12,804 nucleotides of DNA, from the NCBI GenBank assembly GCA_934654805.1, contig CAKUGW010000092.1, positions 1 through 12,804 on the forward strand, written 5' to 3'. This stretch comes from an uncultured Kiritimatiellota bacterium. Its GTDB lineage: Bacteria > Verrucomicrobiota > Kiritimatiellia > RFP12 > UBA1067. Below are positions 1 through 7,442 of this stretch, in pieces; position 1 is the first letter of the stretch; every line of letters starts with the position of its first letter. The position numbers and the translations under genes were made by a program. A model generated the notes under the pieces. It was not told the DNA's origin, ran no database searches, and worked only from the letters and a program-made list of their open reading frames with translations.

Positions 1-89
1 CCTGTCGCCTCGGTCTTCTCGCTTGCGGAAGCGCATCCTGCCGAGGGGAATGGCTTGCCACGCCCGATTGACTGACGTGTGGCGACAGG
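1..89. repeat. Nested inverted repeats (possible RNA structure)
   Basis: Bases 1-9 (CCTGTCGCC) are a perfect reverse complement of 81-89 (GGCGACAGG). Inside, 8-13 (CCTCGG) pairs with 41-46 (CCGAGG), and that stem encloses a small hairpin, 20-24 with 29-33 (CGCTT/AAGCG, loop GCGG). The outer stem and the 8-13 stem share two bases, so they would abut as in a multibranch fold. It lies downstream of the last operon gene. There is no T tract on either strand, so it is not a standard intrinsic terminator, and no T-arm consensus, so it is not a tRNA. In GC-rich DNA a 9-base match within 200 bases can arise by chance. Confidence 0.3.
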
Positions 90-191
90 TGCGACTCCCG
101 GAGCGCCGGGGCGGGCGAGCTGTCGGGCCGACGGGCCAAAATGCGGCCGACTGTCGCGCAGTGTGAATCTTCTTTTCGCGTTCGCGCTCAT
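1..191 (-). CDS. Doubtful open frame running off the left edge
   Basis: An ATG 12 bases after the stop of the preceding gene opens a minus-strand frame of at least 63 codons without a stop before the window edge. The product begins MSANAKRRFTLRDSRPHFG and is rich in Ala, Arg, Pro and Ser. No domain, signal peptide or membrane segment is recognisable. No good ribosome binding site precedes it, and about a third of its codons end in A or T, clearly more than in the neighbouring genes. It may be the start of a further operon gene, but a chance open frame in GC-rich DNA is more likely. The sequence to the left of the window would decide. Confidence 0.15.
   Translation of the reverse strand, partial: MSANAKRRFTLRDSRPHFGPSARQLARPGAPGVAPVATRQSIGRGKPFPSAGCASASEKTEAT
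96..111. other. Short GC-rich hairpin downstream of the operon
   Basis: CCCGG (97-101) pairs with CCGGG (106-110) across a four-base loop, with a T-G wobble added at 96/111. It lies about 95 bases past the stop of the last gene. It could slow polymerase or protect an RNA 3' end, but no U-run follows on either strand, so terminator activity is not supported. The rest of 1-203 shows only short GGCC-based self-complementary stretches. Confidence 0.2.
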
Positions 192-203
192 GGCCTGCGG
201 CCT

Positions 204-3200
204 TTAGCGGATGCCGTCAATGGGGTACAGCTCCAGCCGGACGTCGATCTTCGAGAAGTCCCAGCCGCCGCGCGGCGGATCGCCGCAAGGCTTCAGCACG
301 TTCTCCTCGCCAAAGCGCAGGATCGACGTGACGTCGACGTCGGTCACGTTCCCGAAGCGGTGATGGTGCCGGCGCATGTAGCGCCCGTTCTGCGTCTCGA
401 CGCCGAGCGGGACGGTCGCGCGCGCGCCGGGCTTCGGCTCCATGTGGACGAAGACACGGCACCTTCCTTCCCATTCCTTCGGGACGAACTGCCGCGTCGG
501 CAGCTTCGCGAGCGCGAAGGACTCTTCGGCAAACGCGCGGTGGAAGAGGTAGACCGCACCGTTCACGCCCGTGAAGCGGCGGCCTTTCGTCGGCGCGTCG
601 AACGCGAACGCGAGGACGTTCCCCGTCGGCTTGAGCAGGCTGGTCACGTCTTCGGCGACGCGCTCGTCCGTCGTCGTCTTCTCGCGCAGGACGACGCCGT
701 TCAGCGTGATCTTGGCGGACGACAGGAAGTTCGGCCCCACCCACGCGCCGCAGACGAAGCGCACGCGCCCTCCCTGCAGCCATTTCGGGTCGTCGAGGTC
801 GAACGTCTTCGTGATCGTCGCGGACGCGCCGTCGGCGAGGCCCCAGAACTGGAGCGCGTCGGCGACGCACGGCTTCCCGGAGTCTGCGAACGTCCAGCCT
901 GCCTTGAGGTCCTGCGTCGGGTCCTTCCACTTGCCCTGCGCGTAGTTCGAGAAGTCGCGCGTCGGCTTCTTGAGTTCGCGCCAGGCGGACTGGCTCTCCT
1001 TCCACCAGTGTCCGACGGCATCCGCCGGCGCGTAGACGCGGGCGTTCACGACCATCGCCTCCTGCGCCGCGAGGTCCGCCGCGAACGTGCAGACGCCGTC
1101 GGCGAAGTCGAACGCGAGGCTTTCCTCGCCGCGCGCGCTCCACGCCGTCAGCGCGGCGGGCCGGCGCGGCACGCGCAGGGCGACGCGCGCCTTCTGCATG
1201 CCGTTCGTGTTGAAGTTGCAGAGGACGGTCACGGCGTCCAGCCCGTCACCGGAGCGGTAGGGCTGGGCCCAGACGAGCGGGTCGTCCGTCGTGCAGACGG
1301 CCGCGTCCGCGCCGACGTCGGCGAGAAGCTCCTTCCAGAACGCCGTCTCCCCCGCGCCCGGCCACCAGATGCCCATGACGTCGCGGCTGTCGCGCGCGAA
1401 CGCGCTGCCGAGCCAGACGACCCGGCCCTTGCCGAGCCGGCGCACGGTGATCGCCGCCGCGCCGTTCTCGTACGTCGCGGCAATCTCGGTCGCGGCGTCC
1501 GTCGGCGCGAGCTCGACCGAATAGTCGTTCCGGTTGTTGCCGTTCGAGTCGACCGTCCGTCCCGTGTCGGGATACGCGCGCCCCTTCCACGTCACCGTGC
1601 CGCCGAGGGGCCGCAGCTTCGCCGCCTTCGCCCCCGCGAGCGCGGCGATCGGCCAGGCGTCGTTCGCCGTCGCGAGGGAACGCCCCGTGAACGGCCAGGC
1701 GATGAACGTGCCGCCCGCCTTCACCCAGTCGGCGATTTCCGCGAGGCGCGCCGGGTCGTGGATCTCGTTGCCGCTGTCGACCATGATCCTGAAGCCGCGC
1801 ATCTTGCCCGCCGCGACGCCGTCGTCGTCGATGTAGAGCATGGACTGCCCGAGCGACTGCAGCGCGCCGCGCCCGATGTCCCAGTCCCACGGCGTGTTGA
1901 CGTCATGCCCCTTCACACCGACAAGCGGCTCCGGCGCGGGGAAGCTGTCCATCGTCAGGAGCGAACGGCGGTAGATGAGGACCTGCGGCCCCGCGATGTC
2001 GATGTCATAGGTCCCCATCCGCTGCAGCAGGCCGCGATGCGCGAGCCACCACGCGCGCACGGGCGGATTGCGCGAATACGTCTGCGTCAGGAACACGGGC
2101 TCGTGCATGTCAAGGCCCGCAAGGAAGACGCGGAGCGTCGACCGCCGCGCGTCTTCGACGGTGGCATAGGGCCCGCCGAGCTCGCTCGTGCCCGGATAGC
2201 CCCAGAGCCGGCCGTACCGCTTGTACCAGGGGAAGTACCAGATGCCCTCGCCCGTGAAGTGGGCGAACCCGCCCCAGTCGCGCATCAGCTCGTCCGTGAT
2301 CGGCGTGCCGAGCGTGATCGGCGCCATCATCTTGATCGGGGCGTCGGGATCGGCCTGGCGCATGGCCTCGAAGACGATCTCGAGCTTGCGCCGCTTCGCG
2401 TCGCGACGCCAGTCGTTCCAGAGCGCGTACATCCTGTTCCGCGCCGCGCCGAGGTTCGGGTAGACGGCCGGTTCCTGCGTCGAGAGGAAGACGCGCCCGT
2501 TCCAGAAGTGCCCGCGCATGAGGAACTCGAGCTCGTTCGCGCCCGTGCGCAGACGGTCCGTCACGTCCAGCGCGCACCACGTCCCGACGTCGGCGACCTT
2601 CTCGCCGTTGAGCGTGACCTCGTGGCGCACGTTGACCGGCGACATCGGGAAGAAGTAGAGGTAGACCTTCCTGCCGGCGGCGGCGGCCGGATCCCAGTCG
2701 AAGAACCGGCGCATCCGGCGCGGCGTCTTCGACTGACGGTCGTTTCCGGCCGAGTCGTAATACCTGAGGTAATCGAGGTTGCCGGGCATCGCGAGCGCCG
2801 TCCAGTCCGTGCGGTTCGACGACGAGAACCACGTGCCCGCGAGATCCTTCACCAGCCCCGGGAGCCCCGCGAACGTCGCGAATTCCGGCGGCTCGACCTG
2901 GTCCCAGCTGACAAATCCGTTCTCCCCGCGCGAATACATCTCGCTCGCCTCGGACAGCGTGACGCCGTTTCGCTTCAGGAAGGCGGTCCAGTCGGCCTTC
3001 GCGGCGGGCGAATAGTCGCCGTGCATGTCGTACCAGGGCTGATGGACGACTTCTCCGGCCGGATGCATCCACCCGCGCACGGCGGGCGTCTTGAACTTCC
3101 GCATCACGTCAGCGGTCTGCCGACCGATGTAGCTCCAGATGTCCGCGTCGTACCAGCTGATATGCGGCTGATGGGCCTGTTCGTAGCGCAGCCAGCCGTT

Positions 3201-4001
3201 CATCATCCACGGCGCGGGCTGTTCCATGTGGTCGGAGAACCGGCGGGCTATCCAGTCGAACCCATTGCACGGCATGTAGAGGCGGTAGGCGTAGGGAATG
3301 CCCTGATCCTCGGCGTACTTCGCCTTCCAGCGGACGCCGTTCGCCGCGACGATTCCGTCCGAGTCGTCCTGGCCCTCAAGCTCAAGCCAGTTGTCGAAGT
3401 GCATTCCGCCCATCTCCTTCAGGAAGGCGAAGTCCTCGCGCGGATCGAGCTGCTCGCCGCGCTTCGCGCCGGCCCGGTTCATCCAGTTGTGGACGTCCTC
3501 GAGCCCGCCCATGCCGTAGGTGCCCCAGGCGAACTGCAACATCCACTCGGGACACGCCGCCTTCGTGACCAGCCCGTCGCGCACGTCGGGGTGCACGCCC
3601 AGCCAGTCCGCCAGCGTCGCCGCGTCCGGCGCGGCGAGAATGACGGCCTCCGTTCCGCGCCGCGCCACGGCGAACGCGGCGCCGGGCGCTTCCAGCACGC
3701 CGTCCCTTTCCGCGACGCCCGCGCCTTTCCGCACGTCGTGCAGGAACTTGCCCGCGACCGTCTCGGCGTTCGTCGCCGAAGCCGTCGCGAACCGGAAGAC
3801 GCCCACGCGCCGTGCGCCGTCCGTCATCGTCTCGCACGTCACGGCGCAACGCCCGAAGCCGCGCAGGTCCGCCGTCTCGGCCGTCTCCAGCCGGCTGACG
3901 ACGCGCCACGCCGCCCCTTGCACGGCGTCTGCCGACGCCTCCTGCGCGGCAAGCGCCGCGACGCCCATGAAAAGAATTCCAACCTTCGTTCTCATTTTCA
4001 T
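204..4001 (-). CDS. Secreted multidomain glycoside hydrolase-like protein (TIM barrel with inserted jelly-roll)
   Basis: 1265 residues. Residues 1-24 look like a Sec signal peptide (MKMRTKVGILFMGVAALAAQ, then EASADA). After a small N-terminal domain (about 30-145), a probable (beta/alpha)8 barrel runs from about 150 to 660. It is interrupted at about 387-500 by a jelly-roll starting at a LAGTW motif and ending near VTDRLRTGANELEF. E317, in HPAGEVVHQPWY, is followed by a stretch resembling the region after the acid/base of GH42-like enzymes. E585, in HFTGEGIWYF, is a candidate second carboxylate. A GATase-like Rossmann domain follows (about 665-895; WVKAGGTFIAWPF, LGKGRVVWLGS), then a beta-sandwich (900-990) and two C-terminal jelly-rolls (about 1033-1155 and 1158-1262). 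The layout recalls clan GH-A beta-galactosidase-type enzymes with a trimerisation domain, but I cannot assign a family or substrate. It is a paralogue of the next gene upstream. A second ATG at 3995 fits the weak GGA ribosome binding site slightly better. Confidence 0.85.
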   Translation of the reverse strand: MKMRTKVGILFMGVAALAAQEASADAVQGAAWRVVSRLETAETADLRGFGRCAVTCETMTDGARRVGVFRFATASATNAETVAGKFLHDVRKGAGVAERDGVLEAPGAAFAVARRGTEAVILAAPDAATLADWLGVHPDVRDGLVTKAACPEWMLQFAWGTYGMGGLEDVHNWMNRAGAKRGEQLDPREDFAFLKEMGGMHFDNWLELEGQDDSDGIVAANGVRWKAKYAEDQGIPYAYRLYMPCNGFDWIARRFSDHMEQPAPWMMNGWLRYEQAHQPHISWYDADIWSYIGRQTADVMRKFKTPAVRGWMHPAGEVVHQPWYDMHGDYSPAAKADWTAFLKRNGVTLSEASEMYSRGENGFVSWDQVEPPEFATFAGLPGLVKDLAGTWFSSSNRTDWTALAMPGNLDYLRYYDSAGNDRQSKTPRRMRRFFDWDPAAAAGRKVYLYFFPMSPVNVRHEVTLNGEKVADVGTWCALDVTDRLRTGANELEFLMRGHFWNGRVFLSTQEPAVYPNLGAARNRMYALWNDWRRDAKRRKLEIVFEAMRQADPDAPIKMMAPITLGTPITDELMRDWGGFAHFTGEGIWYFPWYKRYGRLWGYPGTSELGGPYATVEDARRSTLRVFLAGLDMHEPVFLTQTYSRNPPVRAWWLAHRGLLQRMGTYDIDIAGPQVLIYRRSLLTMDSFPAPEPLVGVKGHDVNTPWDWDIGRGALQSLGQSMLYIDDDGVAAGKMRGFRIMVDSGNEIHDPARLAEIADWVKAGGTFIAWPFTGRSLATANDAWPIAALAGAKAAKLRPLGGTVTWKGRAYPDTGRTVDSNGNNRNDYSVELAPTDAATEIAATYENGAAAITVRRLGKGRVVWLGSAFARDSRDVMGIWWPGAGETAFWKELLADVGADAAVCTTDDPLVWAQPYRSGDGLDAVTVLCNFNTNGMQKARVALRVPRRPAALTAWSARGEESLAFDFADGVCTFAADLAAQEAMVVNARVYAPADAVGHWWKESQSAWRELKKPTRDFSNYAQGKWKDPTQDLKAGWTFADSGKPCVADALQFWGLADGASATITKTFDLDDPKWLQGGRVRFVCGAWVGPNFLSSAKITLNGVVLREKTTTDERVAEDVTSLLKPTGNVLAFAFDAPTKGRRFTGVNGAVYLFHRAFAEESFALAKLPTRQFVPKEWEGRCRVFVHMEPKPGARATVPLGVETQNGRYMRRHHHRFGNVTDVDVTSILRFGEENVLKPCGDPPRGGWDFSKIDVRLELYPIDGIR

Positions 4002-4044
4002 TTTCCAGATGTCCGTATTTTATCAAAATCTCCGAATGCGCGGC

Positions 4045-7000
4045 CTAAGGCAGCTCCAGCCACGCGCGCGGCACCGTCTTCGGCGGCTTCGTCCGCCAGT
4101 CCGGCTCGTCGCGACCGCATTGCGGCCACCAGCGCAGGACGTTCGGTCGTCCGTCCCGCCGCAGGAGGCCCGTCACGTCAACCGCCTCCATCGTCGGCGG
4201 AACCTGCAGCATCACGCCGTTGAGAAGAAGGTAGTTCATCTTCGCTTCCGAGGCCAGAAAGACGCGTCCGCCCGTCGCAGGCGTCGCGAAAGCCGTGCGG
4301 ACGCAGCCGGCAAGGCCGGGCGCGAAGTCCTTCAGCGGAGCCGTCTCCGTCGGCTGCGGACGCGCCTCGGCGTAGAAGACGCCGTGGACGCCGCTCGGCA
4401 GATACCGCCGCGCGCCGGCCGGCAGCCGCCCGTCAATCGCGACTTCAAGCGTCACCTCGCCCGCGTCTGGAAGCGGCACGCGAAAGGACAGGTTGTCCGT
4501 GCGCGGCACGGCCACGCCGCCGACCTTCACCGTCGCGCGCGGATTCAGCCCCGTCACGTAGCCCTGCGACGCGAACTTCAGCATGACGCGACGGCCCTTC
4601 CAGGCGGGCGGGACGGCAAAACGCTTCACGAACGTCGCCTGCTCGGCCGGGTCGTCGATCCCCATCGTGACGTAGGAGCCGAGCGTCACGGCACGACCGC
4701 TCTCGACGTGCGTCCACCCCCCCTGCAGCGGCAGGAAGCGTCCCTCGGCGGCAGTGGCTACCGCCGGCTTCGGCGCCGGCGACACGGGGTCGAGCGCATA
4801 CCAACGCCGCGCGAGGGACTTCAGCCAGTAGAGCGGCGCAAACCCGGCGTCCTCGCGAAGCGCCGCGTAGACGCGCGACTCGAATGGCTCCAGCGGGATG
4901 TCCGTCAGCGTCAGGCGGTTTTCCGCGTCCTGCGCGAACGGACGCTCGGGATGGCCCTCGGCGGACAGCTCGACAAGACGGCCGACCCGGCCCGAGACAT
5001 GGAAGCGCGGCGAGGCCGAGACGCTGTTCGTGCCGCCCATCAGCGCGAGCAGGCAGAGGTCGTAGAGGCCGTTCTTCGAGCGCCAGACCTCGGCAAAGCA
5101 GTCGCGCATCCCCTTGAGCTGGGCGCCGCCCGACGTGCGCGGCACGCCCAGGCGGTCGAGCAGGTCGCCGAGCGCGGGGACCTGCGCGGGGTCCTCGAAG
5201 TTGAACTTGCGCCCGTCGTCGCGCGTGCGCCACCACGCGCCGCTCCACAGGCAGACAAGCCGCCCCTTCCCGATGGCGAACGTGCGGCAGTTGACGGGAT
5301 CCGTCCCGCCGCGCAGGACGGCTTGCGCCGGGAGGCCAAGCGCGGCGAACAGCGGCCAGACGTTCCGCTTCAGGTGCGTGTGCGTCCCCGTGTGCTCGTT
5401 GGCGATGAACGTTCCGCCCGCCCGGACGAAGCGCGCGACGGCCTCGGCCTCCTCAGGCGTCAGGATCGTCGTCGCGGCGTCCATGATGAACTTCACGCGC
5501 GTCCACGGCCGGTCGGCCACCAGGTCTGAGGGGTCGATCAGCCCCGGCACGCGCCCTGCCGCCTGAAGGACGCCACGGGACGGATCGAGCCGCCACGGGT
5601 TCGGGTCGCGCAGGCGCGAGGCGTTCCGGATCGAGCGCATCACGCAGATGTCGAATTCGTCGCGGTCGTGCTTGCCGAGGCAGTCGAGCCACGCCCGGTG
5701 GCTCTTGATCCACGCGCCCTTGCCGTTCGCGCGGAACATGTCGGGGTCGAACAGCAGGTTCACCGCGTCGTTGCCGAGCATCAGGTACTGCGTGAACATC
5801 TGGCGCAGACGCGTGACGTCCGGCGGCACGCCGCCGTTCTCGCAGGAGACGGGGTCGCCGCGCGTCTTCCAGTAGCGCGAACACCAGGGCGCCCAGCAGG
5901 CCTGCGTCTGTCCGGTGTCGTGCTGGTAGCCGCCGTAGCGGCGCAGGATGTCGAAGCTCAGGTCGCCGATCGCCGTCTGGCACATCATGAACTGGGGCCG
6001 CCCGGCGGGATCGCCGGCCCGGTGGGCCCGCAGCCGTCGTGCGTCATACGCGATGACCCTCTTCGCGGCCGTCTCGGAAAGCGCAAAGAACGCGCGATTC
6101 TTCCGCTCGTCGTCGCTCGGATAGGCGAAGCGCCCGTCCGCGCCGAGAAAGGCATAGTACGAGACCGGCGCCCGAAGGCCCTTGAGCGCAATCTCGTTCG
6201 TGCCGACGCGGAGAAGCCCCGCGAGATCATAGCAGATGTCAAGGTCGCCCGTCAGCGGCACGCGGCGCGTGAGGTCCTTTGCGGCGCGGCCGTTCACGGT
6301 CACCTCGCCGACTTCCGAAATCCCTCCGTGCCAGTTGCCGCAGGAGAGGTGCAGGTAGCGCGCCTTGCCGAGGTCGCCCGCGAGATCGAACGTGCGCGTC
6401 AGCGTGAAGCCGTCCTCCTTGGAGGCGTAGGCAAGCAGGACCGGATCTCCCGCATCGACCGGCTGAGGCGGATTCGCCCCATCGTCCAGCGTCCACGTGC
6501 CGCGCAGATCGACCGAGACGCCCGGCTCCCAGCCGACGATCTCGCGCATCGTGACGATGTCCTCGTCGCCGACAAAGCCCGGCAGGCTGGCCGCCTGGCC
6601 CGACCCCTTCTCGACCGAGCCGAAATGAGCGATGAAATGGTCGTCCCTCGCGTAGTGACGGGCGCACGCCTGGTTGTCGTAGTCAATCAGGTCCGCGATC
6701 TTCGGCATCGGCCAGTCGCTGCCGTGCGCGGCATACTTGAAATAGTAAAGGCTCGTCGGCCCGATCGCGCCGTCCTTCCCCGTCGCGTAAGGAAGCGGGA
6801 CCTCGTTCCAGAACCAGGCGGGATTCTCCGCGTGCGCCATGAGCGGATAGTCGAGATAGCCGACGCCAAGCCTCTTCGCGTACGCGGCGATCGCGTCGCC
6901 GAGCGCATGGTTCCAGACGCCGGGCGCAACCCAGGCGGGAGCGCCGTAATTGGCCCCGAAGAGGCCGAAGCCCTGCCGTGCGCTCCATTCGACGCCCGCG

Positions 7001-7431
7001 ATGAAGTTCGTGGGGAGATGGCCCCAGCCGCCCTGCCCCATGACGACCGGACGGTTGTCGAAGCGGTCGAACCAGAGCGGATAGGCGTTCGTCACGGCGG
7101 GCGAGAAGCCGTCCGGCAGCGCCGGCGCGCCCTTCCGCGAGAAGACCGCCACCGCGCGGCAGCCACGATGCCCGACGGCGAAGAGCCCCGCGTCGTCGCC
7201 GAAGCGCGAGATGTCCGTCAGGAACTTGGAAGCCGCCATCCGCGCCTGTTCGGGCGTCTCGCAGTCCAGAAGCGTCGTGACCGAGCCGTCCGGCGCGGCC
7301 AGGGCCTCGGCCGAGACCTTGCCGAGCAGCCGCAAGTCAGCCTCGACCGTCTGTCGACCGAACGACACGGAGGTCGTCAGCATCAGCCCCGTCAGGACAA
7401 CGATCCGAGCCCTCTTCAAGGACGTCTTCAT
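4045..7431 (-). CDS. Secreted multidomain glycoside hydrolase-like protein, paralogue of 204-4001
   Basis: 1128 residues from the ATG at 7431. The frame is open further upstream, but this start gives a good signal peptide (MKTSLKRARIVVLTGLMLTT, then SVSFG) and lies 11 bases after the preceding stop. The order matches the downstream paralogue: N-terminal domain (about 30-115), probable TIM barrel (about 118-600) interrupted by a jelly-roll (about 308-425, starting at LRGTW), GATase-like domain (about 600-765; FVRAGGTFIANEH, IGKGRLVCLWS), beta-sandwich (about 775-858) and two C-terminal jelly-rolls (about 903-1022 and 1030-1128). Shared landmarks include RRYGGYQHDTGQ against RDWGGFAHFTGE, and HRAWLDCLGKHDRDEFDI against HRGLLQRMGTYDIDI. 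At that first landmark this protein has Q508 where the paralogue has E585, so it may use other residues or be a binding/pseudoenzyme partner. No Shine-Dalgarno sequence is obvious (ATAAAGGCCCCGAAA before ATG), which suggests translational coupling to the upstream gene. Family and substrate are unknown. Confidence 0.83.
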   Translation of the reverse strand: MKTSLKRARIVVLTGLMLTTSVSFGRQTVEADLRLLGKVSAEALAAPDGSVTTLLDCETPEQARMAASKFLTDISRFGDDAGLFAVGHRGCRAVAVFSRKGAPALPDGFSPAVTNAYPLWFDRFDNRPVVMGQGGWGHLPTNFIAGVEWSARQGFGLFGANYGAPAWVAPGVWNHALGDAIAAYAKRLGVGYLDYPLMAHAENPAWFWNEVPLPYATGKDGAIGPTSLYYFKYAAHGSDWPMPKIADLIDYDNQACARHYARDDHFIAHFGSVEKGSGQAASLPGFVGDEDIVTMREIVGWEPGVSVDLRGTWTLDDGANPPQPVDAGDPVLLAYASKEDGFTLTRTFDLAGDLGKARYLHLSCGNWHGGISEVGEVTVNGRAAKDLTRRVPLTGDLDICYDLAGLLRVGTNEIALKGLRAPVSYYAFLGADGRFAYPSDDERKNRAFFALSETAAKRVIAYDARRLRAHRAGDPAGRPQFMMCQTAIGDLSFDILRRYGGYQHDTGQTQACWAPWCSRYWKTRGDPVSCENGGVPPDVTRLRQMFTQYLMLGNDAVNLLFDPDMFRANGKGAWIKSHRAWLDCLGKHDRDEFDICVMRSIRNASRLRDPNPWRLDPSRGVLQAAGRVPGLIDPSDLVADRPWTRVKFIMDAATTILTPEEAEAVARFVRAGGTFIANEHTGTHTHLKRNVWPLFAALGLPAQAVLRGGTDPVNCRTFAIGKGRLVCLWSGAWWRTRDDGRKFNFEDPAQVPALGDLLDRLGVPRTSGGAQLKGMRDCFAEVWRSKNGLYDLCLLALMGGTNSVSASPRFHVSGRVGRLVELSAEGHPERPFAQDAENRLTLTDIPLEPFESRVYAALREDAGFAPLYWLKSLARRWYALDPVSPAPKPAVATAAEGRFLPLQGGWTHVESGRAVTLGSYVTMGIDDPAEQATFVKRFAVPPAWKGRRVMLKFASQGYVTGLNPRATVKVGGVAVPRTDNLSFRVPLPDAGEVTLEVAIDGRLPAGARRYLPSGVHGVFYAEARPQPTETAPLKDFAPGLAGCVRTAFATPATGGRVFLASEAKMNYLLLNGVMLQVPPTMEAVDVTGLLRRDGRPNVLRWWPQCGRDEPDWRTKPPKTVPRAWLELP

Positions 7432-7442
7432 TTTCGGGGCCT

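Noticed and set aside
1..89. A tRNA or tRNA-like gene
   Set aside because: The length and terminal pairing are suggestive, but there is no T-arm GGTTCGA consensus, no proper D-arm and no anticodon stem of the right size.
4005..4044. An AT-rich patch (ATTTTGATAAAAT on the minus strand) as a promoter for the last gene
   Set aside because: TAAAAT resembles a -10 box, but no -35-like hexamer is found at the right distance. The small 5-base hairpin has no run of T after it, so it is not a terminator either.
141..4223. A 1360-codon open frame on the plus strand, longer than the minus-strand gene it overlaps
   Set aside because: The product is dominated by Arg, Val, Ala, Asp and Pro with no fold signature, as expected for the complement of a GC-rich gene with strong third-position bias. 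The minus-strand protein has a signal peptide and recognisable domains.
3520..5529. A 669-codon plus-strand open frame spanning the junction of the two large genes
   Set aside because: It runs antisense across two well-supported genes and their intergenic gap, and the Arg-rich product has no recognisable motif.
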